Of a DNA stretch of 64,000 nt, positions 52,645 through 60,638 are shown one piece after another. The stretch comes from Streptomyces sp. ASQP_92 (GTDB lineage Bacteria; Actinomycetota; Actinomycetes; Streptomycetales; Streptomycetaceae): contig NZ_JAODUA010000012.1 in NCBI RefSeq assembly GCF_025399895.1, positions 1 to 64,000 on the forward strand. Direction: 5' to 3'. The notes under the pieces are model-generated. The model was not told the DNA's origin. It ran no database searches and was given only the letters and a program-made list of their open reading frames with translations. The first letter of the stretch is position 1, and every line of letters starts with the position of its first letter. The position numbers were made by a program, and so were the translations under genes.

Positions 52645-52680
52645 CGAGGGCCGCCGCACCGAAGGGTGCGGCGGCCCTCG
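52645..52680. terminator. Bidirectional terminator
   Basis: A perfect 16-bp stem CGAGGGCCGCCGCACC (52645-52660) and complement (52665-52680) with a GAAG tetraloop. It lies between the convergent transporter and surface-protein operon. Confidence 0.92.
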
Positions 52681-52687
52681 GCCGTTT

Positions 52688-54121
52688 CTAGCGCGTGCCG
52701 CGCAGGCGCCTCCATGGGGTGAAGGTGAAGATCGCGCCGCCCAGCAGGAGCACCGTGCCCGCGACCAGGCCGAGGGCGCGCAGGGCGCCCGTGTCGCTCG
52801 CGCCGGTCTGGGCCAGGCCGCCGGAGGGCGAGGTGCCCGCCGCGCCGGACGTGCCGGTGGCCGAGCCGGAGGAGCCGCTGCCGCCCGACGCGCCGCCGGG
52901 CTGGGCCGCCGTGTCCAGTTCCAGGGAGACCGGCGCCGAGCCGGACACCTTGCAGGGGATGTGGATGGGCGAGCCGCCCAGGGTGACGTCGATCGACAGG
53001 TCGCCCGGGCTCAGTGTCGACTTGCCGGAGGCGCCCGGCTTGTAGGTGCCGGTCATGTCGGTGAGGCTCACCGGGGCGCCCGACTTGACCGGGTCGGGGT
53101 TGGCGGGGCCCGTGACGGCCACCGTGCCCTTGTCGGCGCCGCCGACGGCGACCTGCATGGACGGCTTGAGCGCGCCCGCCGGAAGGTCGGCGGGGCTGTT
53201 CATGACGCCCTTGGCCGTCTTGACGGTGAGGGCGTAACTCCCGCCGCTCTTCTTGGCGTTGATGGTCACCTTGGACTGGATGCTCGCCGGTCCTGGCGGC
53301 GTGCAGGCGAAGTTCACGGCGACCTCCTTGCCGGGGAAGTCGCTCTGGCCACCACTGCCGCCGGTGCTCCCACCGCTGGTGGTGCCGCCGCTCGTAGTGC
53401 CGCCGCCGGTGGTGCCGCCGGAGGTCGTGGACCCACCGGATGTGGTCGTGGACCCACCGGACGTGGTCGTGCCGCCCGATGTGCTCGTGCCGCCGGACGT
53501 GGACCCGCCCGAGGTCGTGGACCCGCCCGACGTCGTGGTGCCGCCGGAGGTCGTGGAGCCGCCCGTCGTGCCTCCGCCGTCCGTCACCTTGATCGTGGCG
53601 CCGGGCGAAACCGTCGCCTTGGGCGTGCACTTGGTGTCCGTCGACATGATCTGGTTGACGTTGATGTTGTACGCGTCCGGCGTCAGGGTGACGTCGCCCG
53701 CCTTGGTCAGCTTCAGTTTGGCCGTCATGTCCGAGAGGACCATCGGGCTGTTCTTGGGGATCGGCGGGTTCTGCCGGGGGCCCTTCACGGCGATGGCGGC
53801 GCTCTGCGCGCCCGCCGCCTTGAGGGTGCCGGTCGGCTGGACGACGTCCTTGTTGAGGTCGAGGACGTTCGGGTTGTTCGAGGCGGCCTGGGTGAACTTC
53901 CAGACGATGTCCACCTCGTCGCCCACCTTGGCCGTGGCGGGCGCGGTGATCTGCACCTTCGTCGTGCCCTCGACCGGCGGCAGACCGGAGATGGGCGGCG
54001 GTATGCACTCGGTGGCGTACGAGACTTCGGCTGCTTGTGCGGGACCTGCGGCCAGCATGATCCCCGCGCCGCCGAGCATCAGCGCGAGACCGGCCGCGCT
54101 CATCCTCCGTTGCGTGGTCAC
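52688..54121 (-). CDS. LAQTG-anchored surface protein with two repeated domains and a Thr/Ser/Gly stalk
   Basis: 477-aa exported protein, last gene of a four-gene operon. Signal peptide ends near AQAAEVSYATEC. Two related beta-rich domains of about 130-150 residues (one each side of a Gly/Ser/Thr-repeat stalk of about 80 residues) share GGADKG/GAQSAA-type and GPANP/DMTGTY segments and Cys at both ends. The C-terminus has LAQTG, a hydrophobic helix and RRLRGTR, a class E sortase signal. GTG 54121 overlaps the stop of the preceding gene (GTGA). Function unknown. Confidence 0.85.
   Translation of the reverse strand: MTTQRRMSAAGLALMLGGAGIMLAAGPAQAAEVSYATECIPPPISGLPPVEGTTKVQITAPATAKVGDEVDIVWKFTQAASNNPNVLDLNKDVVQPTGTLKAAGAQSAAIAVKGPRQNPPIPKNSPMVLSDMTAKLKLTKAGDVTLTPDAYNINVNQIMSTDTKCTPKATVSPGATIKVTDGGGTTGGSTTSGGTTTSGGSTTSGGSTSGGTSTSGGTTTSGGSTTTSGGSTTSGGTTGGGTTSGGTTSGGSTGGSGGQSDFPGKEVAVNFACTPPGPASIQSKVTINAKKSGGSYALTVKTAKGVMNSPADLPAGALKPSMQVAVGGADKGTVAVTGPANPDPVKSGAPVSLTDMTGTYKPGASGKSTLSPGDLSIDVTLGGSPIHIPCKVSGSAPVSLELDTAAQPGGASGGSGSSGSATGTSGAAGTSPSGGLAQTGASDTGALRALGLVAGTVLLLGGAIFTFTPWRRLRGTR
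53360..53575 (-). repeat. Gly/Ser/Thr coding repeats (surface-protein stalk)
   Basis: Degenerate 12-18 bp repeats encoding GGSTTSGGTTTSGG-like sequence. They stay in frame and likely form a flexible, possibly glycosylated spacer. Confidence 0.8.
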
Positions 54122-55254
54122 GGATTTCCCTTCGTCGTGGAACGGTGTGGACGGTTGGGGTGGTTCTCGGACGGTGCGGAGTCGGGGGCGAACCACGGCA
54201 GCGCGGCCGTGGTCCTGGGTGGGGCGTCGCCCTGGCCGGGGCCGGGTGCGGGGATCCGCGCGGTGCGCTCGTCCGGGGCGCGGACCCGCCGGGGCAGGCG
54301 CAGGGTCACCTCCGGAAGGCGTACGCCGCGGTGCCGGGCCGGGCCCGGGCGCCGCGGGCCGCGCGGGTCACGCGGGCGCAGCCGGTCGACGACGGCCATG
54401 CCGATGCGGAAGACGGCGGCGGGCACCACCAGGCAGAGCAGGATCCAGAAGAGGGTGACGCCCCAGGGGCGGTCCACCCCCCACGGCTCGGTGGCCAGCA
54501 GCTTCTTCGCGTACCGCAGCGAGACCTGGTAGTCGCCGTGGGCGCCCGGGGACAGCTCGAAGTCGAGCTTGATCTCGGCCTTCTGGCCGGGGCCGATGGT
54601 GCCCTTCCACTGGCGTTCCTCCCACTGCGGGGCGAACACGCCGTGGGCGGTGCCGAGTTCGAAGACGGGGTCCTTGACGGGGGCCGCACCGAGGTTGCCG
54701 ACGGTGAAGACCAGGGTGCGGGCGGGCGGCGCGCCGAACCAGGTCAGCAGGGAGCCGCTGCCGTCCAGGTGCGGCTCGGCGAGCACGGCGAGCCTGCCCT
54801 CGCCCGCCTCGGTGGGCAGCGGTGCCACCGGATGCCCGGTGATCCTCAACTCGCTGTCCACCAGAGCCTGTTCGCCCTGGACGGTGGCCACATGGACGAC
54901 GCAGGGGCAGGGCTTGGGCGGCGGCGCGGCCGGCAGGACCTTGCTGAAGGAGCCCTTGGCGTCGGTGGTGACGGCCTGACCGTCCGCGTTGGCGCAGGAG
55001 TTGGTGCCGCCGATGACGCCGTGGTCGGGGTCGGACTGGCCGCACACGAGCAGCATGAGCAGCGCGCCGGGCCGCCAGCCCTGGCCGGTGACGGTGACGT
55101 CGGCGCCCTTGGCCGCCTCGGTCGTGGAGAGCTTGACGGAGGGCCTGGCTTTGCCGGCGTCGGCGTGCGCGAGCCCGGACGCCATCGGCACGAGCAGGGC
55201 GAGGAGGGCGATCAGCGGCAGGGCGAGGGACGCGCCCCTCGGACATGACTTCAC
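54118..55254 (-). CDS. Exported membrane-anchored protein of the surface operon
   Basis: 378-aa protein. A signal peptide covers residues 1-32 (LPLIALLALLVPMASGLAHA). An Ig-like/IPT-type stretch follows (VTVTGQGWRPGALLMLLVCG, with a CPC pair near 125). A second beta domain has DYQVSLRYAKKLLATEPWG. A single helix near 265-290 (LFWILLCLVVPAAVF) leads to a 90-residue basic, Pro-rich cytoplasmic tail. GTG 55254 overlaps the stop of the upstream gene, with AGGAG inside its last codons, so the two are translationally coupled. No known activity. Confidence 0.8.
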   Translation of the reverse strand: MKSCPRGASLALPLIALLALLVPMASGLAHADAGKARPSVKLSTTEAAKGADVTVTGQGWRPGALLMLLVCGQSDPDHGVIGGTNSCANADGQAVTTDAKGSFSKVLPAAPPPKPCPCVVHVATVQGEQALVDSELRITGHPVAPLPTEAGEGRLAVLAEPHLDGSGSLLTWFGAPPARTLVFTVGNLGAAPVKDPVFELGTAHGVFAPQWEERQWKGTIGPGQKAEIKLDFELSPGAHGDYQVSLRYAKKLLATEPWGVDRPWGVTLFWILLCLVVPAAVFRIGMAVVDRLRPRDPRGPRRPGPARHRGVRLPEVTLRLPRRVRAPDERTARIPAPGPGQGDAPPRTTAALPWFAPDSAPSENHPNRPHRSTTKGNP

Positions 55255-56189
55255 TGAGAGGCTCCTGTCTGCGCCAACTCGCGTTCCACTACGGGTACTT
55301 GGGCCGGCTCTTCCGGCCTCCGACGGCGGCGCCGGACCAGCAGCGGGACGGTGCTCATGCCGCCCAGGAGCACGGCCCCCGCCCCGGCCACCGCGCCCCA
55401 CGGCACGAAGGTCGCGCTCGCCCTCGCGGTGGAGCGGGCGCCCCCGCCCGCGTCGACATCGAGGCGGACGGCGACCCGGTCGAGGGCGGGCGGATCCCGC
55501 CACGGTTCGGTCAGCTCGACGCGCTGACCCGGCAGGAGCTCGACGGGCAGTTGCCGGGCGGGACGAGCGAGCACACGGCCGAACACGCCGTCGGCGCGCA
55601 CCGCGAGGCGCGGCGTCAGCGCGGTGTTGCCCCGGTTGACCAGGGCGTACCGGATGAGTTCGCGGCCCTTGTCGACGCGTACGGACTCGACGGTCAGCGC
55701 GCTCAACGTCGGCCCCGACACGCGCAGTTGGAGGCGGACGCCGACCTCGCGGCCGCTCGCCGAGGCGACGAGGGCCGCGGGGTGGTCGCCGGGCTGGGCC
55801 CCGGAAGGCACGGTGACCGCGAACGGCACATCGGCGCGGGTGTGCGGCGGGATCCGCACCTCGGGCGCGGCCAGCGCGATCCAGGGGTCGGGCTTCTCGC
55901 GCACGGCGAAGTCCCCGTTGGCCGCGTTGTAGGCGGCGGCGCCCCGGAGCTTCACGGTGAGGGGTGCCTCGGTGGGGTTGCTCAGCGAGACCGTGTCCTC
56001 CAGGGTCGTGCCGGGCGCGCCCTCCAGATAGAAAGAGGGCCTGCCGTCGGCGCTGGGGCGGGTCCCGCCGCCGGATGCGGGCGCGGCGGTCCACTCCCCG
56101 CTCGCCGGCGGCGCGGCCTGCGCGGCGGGCGCCGAGAGCGCGCACAGCAGCAGGGCCGTGGCCGGCAGGGCCAGGCGGATCGGACGCAT
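55251..56189 (-). CDS. DUF916/WxL-type wall-binding-like membrane protein
   Basis: 312-aa exported protein. Signal peptide 1-26. Domain at about 45-150 (TLEDTVSLSNPTEAPLTVKL, FAVREKPDPWIAL, IPPHTRADVPFAV) resembles the peptidoglycan-binding DUF916 domain of WxL systems; a second beta domain follows. A helix near 260-280 precedes RRRRRR and a short cytoplasmic tail that ends in LAQTGASQ. That LAQTG is on the wrong side of the helix to act as a sorting signal. ATG 56189 follows GAGGAG. Confidence 0.8.
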   Translation of the reverse strand: MRPIRLALPATALLLCALSAPAAQAAPPASGEWTAAPASGGGTRPSADGRPSFYLEGAPGTTLEDTVSLSNPTEAPLTVKLRGAAAYNAANGDFAVREKPDPWIALAAPEVRIPPHTRADVPFAVTVPSGAQPGDHPAALVASASGREVGVRLQLRVSGPTLSALTVESVRVDKGRELIRYALVNRGNTALTPRLAVRADGVFGRVLARPARQLPVELLPGQRVELTEPWRDPPALDRVAVRLDVDAGGGARSTARASATFVPWGAVAGAGAVLLGGMSTVPLLVRRRRRRPEEPAQVPVVERELAQTGASQ

Positions 56190-56317
56190 CGGCGGCTCCT
56201 CGGTGCGAGGGGGCTTTGCTGCGGGCGTACGTGTTCCGTGCGGGCACAGGTGCGCGCATTGCGGGCGTACGTCCTCGATCGCGGGCGCATGTCTTCCCCG
56301 CGGGCGGTACGGGGAGG

Positions 56318-57016
56318 TCAGGTCCGCTGGTGGCGCCTGGTCAGCCAGAGCACTCCGGCCGCGCCGACCAGGACGACGGTGCCGCCGAGGGTGCCCAGCG
56401 CCACGACCGAGTCGAGGGGGCCCGTCTTGGGCAGCGCGGCCGGCCCGCCGCCGCCCGTACCGCCCGAACCGCCCGTACCGCCTGAGCCGGTGGCTCCGCC
56501 CGAGCCGCCCGCCCCGGTGACGTTCAACTCCAGGGAGGGGCCGGGGTTGTTGCCCGCGGTGCAGGTCGTGGTGGTGCCGAGCGCCTTGATGGTGAGGACG
56601 CCCGCGGTGAAGGTGACCTTGCCGTCGCCCTTGGGCACATAGGTACCCGACAAGTCGCTGATTTTGATGGGGGTGTTGGCGGGTATCTCCGCGGTGTTGG
56701 CCGGGCCCTTGACCGCGAGGACGCCCTTGTCGGCGCCGCCGAGGTTGATCACGGCACTGGGGCTCATCGCGCCCGCGCCGAGCGCGACCGGGCTGGAGGA
56801 GACGCCCTTCTGGAAGGTCATGGTCACCTGGTACGAACTGCCGCTCTTGACCGCCTTGATGTCGATGGGCGACACGGCACTCTTCGCGCCGATCGGCGTC
56901 TGGCAGTTGTAGTTGACGTCCACGACGGACGCCTGGGCCGCCGGCGCGGTGATCAGCACCACCGAGCCCGCCACCGCCGTCGCCAGCGCGAGAGCTGTCC
57001 TCTTCTGGTACGACAC
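56318..57016 (-). CDS. LPKTG-anchored surface protein, single repeated domain
   Basis: 232-aa exported protein, first gene of the operon. Signal peptide 1-30 (ending PAAQASVVDVNYNC). One beta-rich domain (about 30-165) related to both domains of the last operon gene: GGADKGVLAVKGPAN, then DLSGTYVPKGDGK, with Cys at each end. A Gly/Ser/Thr spacer precedes LPKTG, a helix and RRHQRT, a sortase signal. GTG 57016 has AAGGGG upstream. A 128-bp gap separates it from the next gene. It could be a coat or assembly component. Confidence 0.85.
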   Translation of the reverse strand: MSYQKRTALALATAVAGSVVLITAPAAQASVVDVNYNCQTPIGAKSAVSPIDIKAVKSGSSYQVTMTFQKGVSSSPVALGAGAMSPSAVINLGGADKGVLAVKGPANTAEIPANTPIKISDLSGTYVPKGDGKVTFTAGVLTIKALGTTTTCTAGNNPGPSLELNVTGAGGSGGATGSGGTGGSGGTGGGGPAALPKTGPLDSVVALGTLGGTVVLVGAAGVLWLTRRHQRT

Positions 57017-57236
57017 CTCGAGTTCCCCTTATGCCGGTGGAGCCGGAGGCCGCCACGTTACTGACGGCACATCAGATCGGGCGCTCAAGGTACGCCGGGG
57101 ACCGTGACGAGGGAAGACAAAGAACAGGGTCGGATCGAGGTCCGGACACGCCTGTGGGCCGGCGGTCCGAACCGCCGGTCACCATGAACAGGAGTGACGC
57201 GGGTGCCGCCTGGGGGGCGGGCGGGTGCGACTACGG

Positions 57237-57746
57237 CTACGCCGGTGCCGCGAGCTCCGCCCAGACCGTCTTGCCGGTCGCCCCCGGCGTGCGCACCACG
57301 CCCCAGTCGAGGCACAGCCGCTGCACGATGAACATGCCGTGCCCTCCGGGGCGCCCGGCGCGGTGCGGAGTGCGGGGTGCGGGCTGGCCCGCGCCCAGGT
57401 CGCTCACCTCGAGACGGAGAACCTTCGCCGTGCGCGAGACCCGCAGACCCTCGGGGCCCTCGGCGTGCAGACAGGCATTGGTGACCAGCTCGGAGACGAC
57501 GAGCAGCACGTCCTCGCAGGCGGCGCGGCCTTCCGCGGTGGCCGCCGGCAGCCAGCCCCAGTCATAGAGGGCCTGCCTGGTGAAGTCGCGGGCCATCGGA
57601 ACGATGCCGGTCTCCCCGGACAGCGCGAGAACGCGGGCGGACACGACAGAGTTCGTGCCGTCGGAATCCGACGGCACGGCGCCAGGCCCTGCGCCGTGGG
57701 ACTCGGGCCCACGGTCGCCCGGAGCCTGTTCCCGGGTGGTGCTCAT
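57237..57746 (-). CDS. ATP-binding anti-sigma/serine kinase-like regulator (HATPase_c)
   Basis: 169-aa cytosolic protein of the RsbW/SpoIIAB-like family. The N-box ELVTNACLHA and the G-box GHGMFIVQRL form the ATP site; the N-terminal 40 residues are disordered. It is next to a STAS protein and a SigB/F/G-type sigma factor, so it probably binds the sigma factor and phosphorylates the STAS partner. As I recall, S. coelicolor has an arsI/prsI/sigI set at this place, which this may match. Confidence 0.88.
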   Translation of the reverse strand: MSTTREQAPGDRGPESHGAGPGAVPSDSDGTNSVVSARVLALSGETGIVPMARDFTRQALYDWGWLPAATAEGRAACEDVLLVVSELVTNACLHAEGPEGLRVSRTAKVLRLEVSDLGAGQPAPRTPHRAGRPGGHGMFIVQRLCLDWGVVRTPGATGKTVWAELAAPA

Positions 57747-57829
57747 CAGCGCTTCACCTCACCGATTCGCCAACGTCTTCAGTCTGCTCTCCTGCCCGGA
57801 CGAATCGGGGTCAGTCACACAGATCGGGG

Positions 57830-58198
57830 TCAGTCACAGAGAGCCGTGTCGAGCGAGTCATGCACGGTGAAGACCGCCTCGGCCCCGGTGATCTCAAAGA
57901 CGCGCGCCACTACGGGCTGCATCGCCACCAGGTGGACCGCGCCGCCGACCTCTTCCGCCTTGAGGCGGGCGCCGAGCAGCACGTTGAGTCCGGTGGAATC
58001 ACAGAATTCCAGCTCCGAGCAGTCCACGACCAGCCGGGTGCGCCCCTGGGCGATGGCCTCCTCCAGGGGTTCCCTGAGCAGATCCGCGGTGTGGTGATCC
58101 AACTCACCCGCGGGTGTCAGAACCTCACTGAGGCCAACGGTCCGGACTCCGACCCGGAGCCGGCCCCGATTCGTGCTGCCGACCGTGCCGCGGTCCAT
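57830..58198 (-). CDS. STAS-domain anti-sigma factor antagonist
   Basis: 122-aa cytosolic protein. The phosphorylatable Ser is in FCDSTGLNVLLGA, the family site. Start is ATG 58198 (MDRGTVGSTNRG) after GAGGGA; the longer ORF adds an implausible leader. Dephosphorylated, it should bind the anti-sigma kinase and free the sigma factor. It diverges from the sigma gene by about 250 bp, but the kinase gene follows 83 bp downstream. Confidence 0.9.
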   Translation of the reverse strand: MDRGTVGSTNRGRLRVGVRTVGLSEVLTPAGELDHHTADLLREPLEEAIAQGRTRLVVDCSELEFCDSTGLNVLLGARLKAEEVGGAVHLVAMQPVVARVFEITGAEAVFTVHDSLDTALCD

Positions 58199-58445
58199 GC
58201 CGTCCCTCTTCGCCGATTCGTCGTAACTTCCCAAGAACACTACGCCTTCCCTACGTCATCCGGAAGCCGAACATCACACCAAAGCGGACATATACCAACA
58301 AAAAAGCCTTGCGGGAGCCTACTTAAAGCGGGTAGGGGTAGTAGTGACAGCTATTTCAACACGACCGGCCACGGAGGCGCCGCACACCGCGGACAACATG
58401 TATGGGCATCGGCAGCCATATGCCGAGAACGATGGAGGAGACCCC
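58199..58445. promoter_or_regulatory. Divergent control region of the sigma-factor module
   Basis: About 250 bp, AT-richer, between the STAS and sigma genes. It includes AAAAAAG at 58300-58306 and GGGTAGGGGTAG near 58330, which resembles a SigB/F-type -10 (GGGTA). No full promoter could be assigned. Confidence 0.4.
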
Positions 58446-59348
58446 ATGTCACCCCGGCTCGACGAATCGTACGCGGATACGTCGATCAAGCAGGACCCGC
58501 AGGACATCCGCCCCCCACACGCACGATCGCACGAAACAGAGGGACTTGAGGGCCTTCCCGAGATCCCGCCCTTCACCGAGGTCGGTCCCGTCGACGCACG
58601 GGCGCTGTCGAAGACGCTGTTCGCCCGTCTCGACACCCTCGAAGAGGGCACCCACGAACACGCCTACGTACGCAACACCCTCGTCGAACTGAACCTCGCC
58701 CTGGTCAAGTTCGCCGCGTCGCGCTTCCGCACCCGCAGCGAGCCGATGGAGGACATCATCCAGGTCGGCACCATCGGCCTGATCAAGGCGATCGACCGGT
58801 TCGAGTTCGACCGCGGTGTGGAATTCCCCACCTTCGCGATGCCGACCATCGTCGGCGAGATCAAGCGCTTCTTCCGCGACACCTCCTGGTCGGTGCGGGT
58901 CCCGCGCAGACTCCAGGAGCTCCGCCTGGACCTCGCCAAGGCGGGCGACGAACTCGCCCAGCAGCTGGACCGCTCGGCCACGGTGGGCGAGCTCGCCGAA
59001 CGCCTCGGCATCACCAAGGAAGAAGTCGTCGAAGGCATGGCGGCGAGCAACGCGTACACCGCGAGCTCGCTGGACGCGCAGCCCGAGGAGGACGACTCCG
59101 AAGGCTCGCTCAACAACCGCATCGGCTACGAGGACCACGACCTCGAAGGCGTCGAGTACATCGAGTCGCTGAAGCCGCTGATCGCCGAACTGCCCGCGCG
59201 CGACAAGAAGATCCTGTCGCTGCGCTTCGTCGCCAACATGACGCAGTCCGAGATCGGCGAGGAGCTCGGCATCTCCCAGATGCACGTCTCCCGGCTGCTC
59301 TCGCGCACCCTGTGCAAGCTCCGCAAGGGGCTGACGCTCGACGAGTGA
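58446..59348 (+). CDS. SigB/SigF/SigG-type alternative sigma factor
   Basis: 300-aa sigma-70 group 3 factor. Region 2 (LVKFAASRFRTRSEPMED and IQVGTIGLIKAIDRFEF), region 3 (ITKEEVVEGMAA) and region 4 helix-turn-helix (MTQSEIGEELGISQMHVSRLL) are complete. The N-terminal 55 residues are an acidic extension. ATG 58446 has GGAGGAG five bases upstream; GTG 58344 would add 34 residues. It would direct stress or developmental genes and is controlled by the neighbouring HATPase and STAS proteins. Streptomyces have about nine such factors, so I give no letter. Confidence 0.93.
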   Translation: MSPRLDESYADTSIKQDPQDIRPPHARSHETEGLEGLPEIPPFTEVGPVDARALSKTLFARLDTLEEGTHEHAYVRNTLVELNLALVKFAASRFRTRSEPMEDIIQVGTIGLIKAIDRFEFDRGVEFPTFAMPTIVGEIKRFFRDTSWSVRVPRRLQELRLDLAKAGDELAQQLDRSATVGELAERLGITKEEVVEGMAASNAYTASSLDAQPEEDDSEGSLNNRIGYEDHDLEGVEYIESLKPLIAELPARDKKILSLRFVANMTQSEIGEELGISQMHVSRLLSRTLCKLRKGLTLDE

Positions 59349-59361
59349 GCACACGCGTCCG

Positions 59362-59392
59362 AAGGGTCCGTACCGTCGGGGTACGGACCCTT
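59362..59392 (+). terminator. Sigma-factor gene terminator
   Basis: A 13-bp stem AAGGGTCCGTACC (59362-59374) and complement (59380-59392), 5-nt loop, followed by one more T, 13 bases after the stop. Confidence 0.88.
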
Positions 59393-59465
59393 TCGCGTGG
59401 TTGACGCGGTGATGCGGCCTAGGTCACATTGAGCGCTGGGGATGCGCGGGGTCTGGGGGGACTTC

Positions 59466-60638
59466 ATGGCGTACGAACATCTCGAAGCGCCGATGCGTGA
59501 ACGGCTGGGGCGCGAGTGCCTCTATGTACCGTCCGGCCGGCTCGGCCTCTACATCGCGCTCAGACACTGGTGCCCGCCGGGCGGCCGGGTGCTCATGTCC
59601 CCGGTCAACGACGACGTCATCTTCTTCGTGGTGCTCGCGGCCGGCCTCCGACCGGTGCAGGCGCCGCTCGACCCGCGCGACGGCTCCCTCGACCCGGCCG
59701 CCGTACCGGAAGCCCTCTGGCCCGAGCTGTCCGCCGTGCTCACCACCAATCTGTACGGCAACCCCGATCCGGCGCCCGAACTGGCCGCCCGCTGCGCCCT
59801 GTTGGGGATCCCGCTCATCGAGGACGCGGCCCATGCCATCGGCAGCGAGACGGGCGGGCGCAAGGTCGGCACCTTCGGCCGGGCCGCCGTCTTCAGCCTC
59901 TCCAAGCACACCGCCGCCCGGGCCGGCGGCTTCCTCGCGATCGACGACCCGGGCCTGCGCGACGCCCTCACCAAGACCCGCGACACGCTCCTCGCGCCCC
60001 GCAGCTCCCGCGCCGAACTCGCCTACTGGGCACGGCCGTACGCGGAGGCCGCCGTACGCGGGCTGCGTCTGGCGCCCACCGCGTGGGCGGTGCTCCGCCT
60101 GCTCGGACAGCGGGAGCGCGACGACATCCGTATGCCGCTGCGCCCCGCTGAACTGCACCGCGCCGTCGGCGTCGCGCCGAACCTGGCGGCCTTCCACTCC
60201 TGGGCCCGGGTCGATCTGCACGACTACCGGGCGACCCCCGGGCGGGGCCGGCTCGCCCGGATCGCACGGAAGGTGAGCCGCCTCGACGCCGTCCTCGACG
60301 CCCACCGCCGGGGCGCCGGGCGGCTGCTCGCCACCGAGTGGGCGCGGCCCGGCCCCGGACCCGTCCAGCCGCTGTTCCGGGTGCCGCTGCTCGTCGAGGA
60401 CCGCGACGCTGCCCGCGCGGCGCTCGCCCGGGAGCGGATCACGGTGGGCCATCTGTACGACCCCCCGCTCGACGACTACGCGGGCGAGGACTTCACCGAA
60501 CCCTCGCCCGCCCCCGAGGGCGCCCGCTGGTTCGCCCGACACGCGCTGCCCGTCGACCCGCTGAAGGCGGCGCGCACCATCGCGGTGCTGCGCGCGGCGG
60601 GCGTCCGGCCCGCGAGGGGCGGCCCCGCCGGTGTCTGA
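59466..60638 (+). CDS. DegT/DnrJ/EryC1/StrS-family PLP-dependent enzyme
   Basis: 390-aa sugar aminotransferase-like protein. The Schiff-base Lys is in FSLSKHTAARAGG, and IEDAAHAIGSETGGRKVG carries the PLP-interacting Asp. The start is ATG 59466 (MAYEHLEAPMRERLG) rather than 59442. It overlaps the flippase-like gene by eight bases, so it probably makes an amino-sugar unit for the exported glycan. Substrate not deducible. Confidence 0.9.
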   Translation: MAYEHLEAPMRERLGRECLYVPSGRLGLYIALRHWCPPGGRVLMSPVNDDVIFFVVLAAGLRPVQAPLDPRDGSLDPAAVPEALWPELSAVLTTNLYGNPDPAPELAARCALLGIPLIEDAAHAIGSETGGRKVGTFGRAAVFSLSKHTAARAGGFLAIDDPGLRDALTKTRDTLLAPRSSRAELAYWARPYAEAAVRGLRLAPTAWAVLRLLGQRERDDIRMPLRPAELHRAVGVAPNLAAFHSWARVDLHDYRATPGRGRLARIARKVSRLDAVLDAHRRGAGRLLATEWARPGPGPVQPLFRVPLLVEDRDAARAALARERITVGHLYDPPLDDYAGEDFTEPSPAPEGARWFARHALPVDPLKAARTIAVLRAAGVRPARGGPAGV

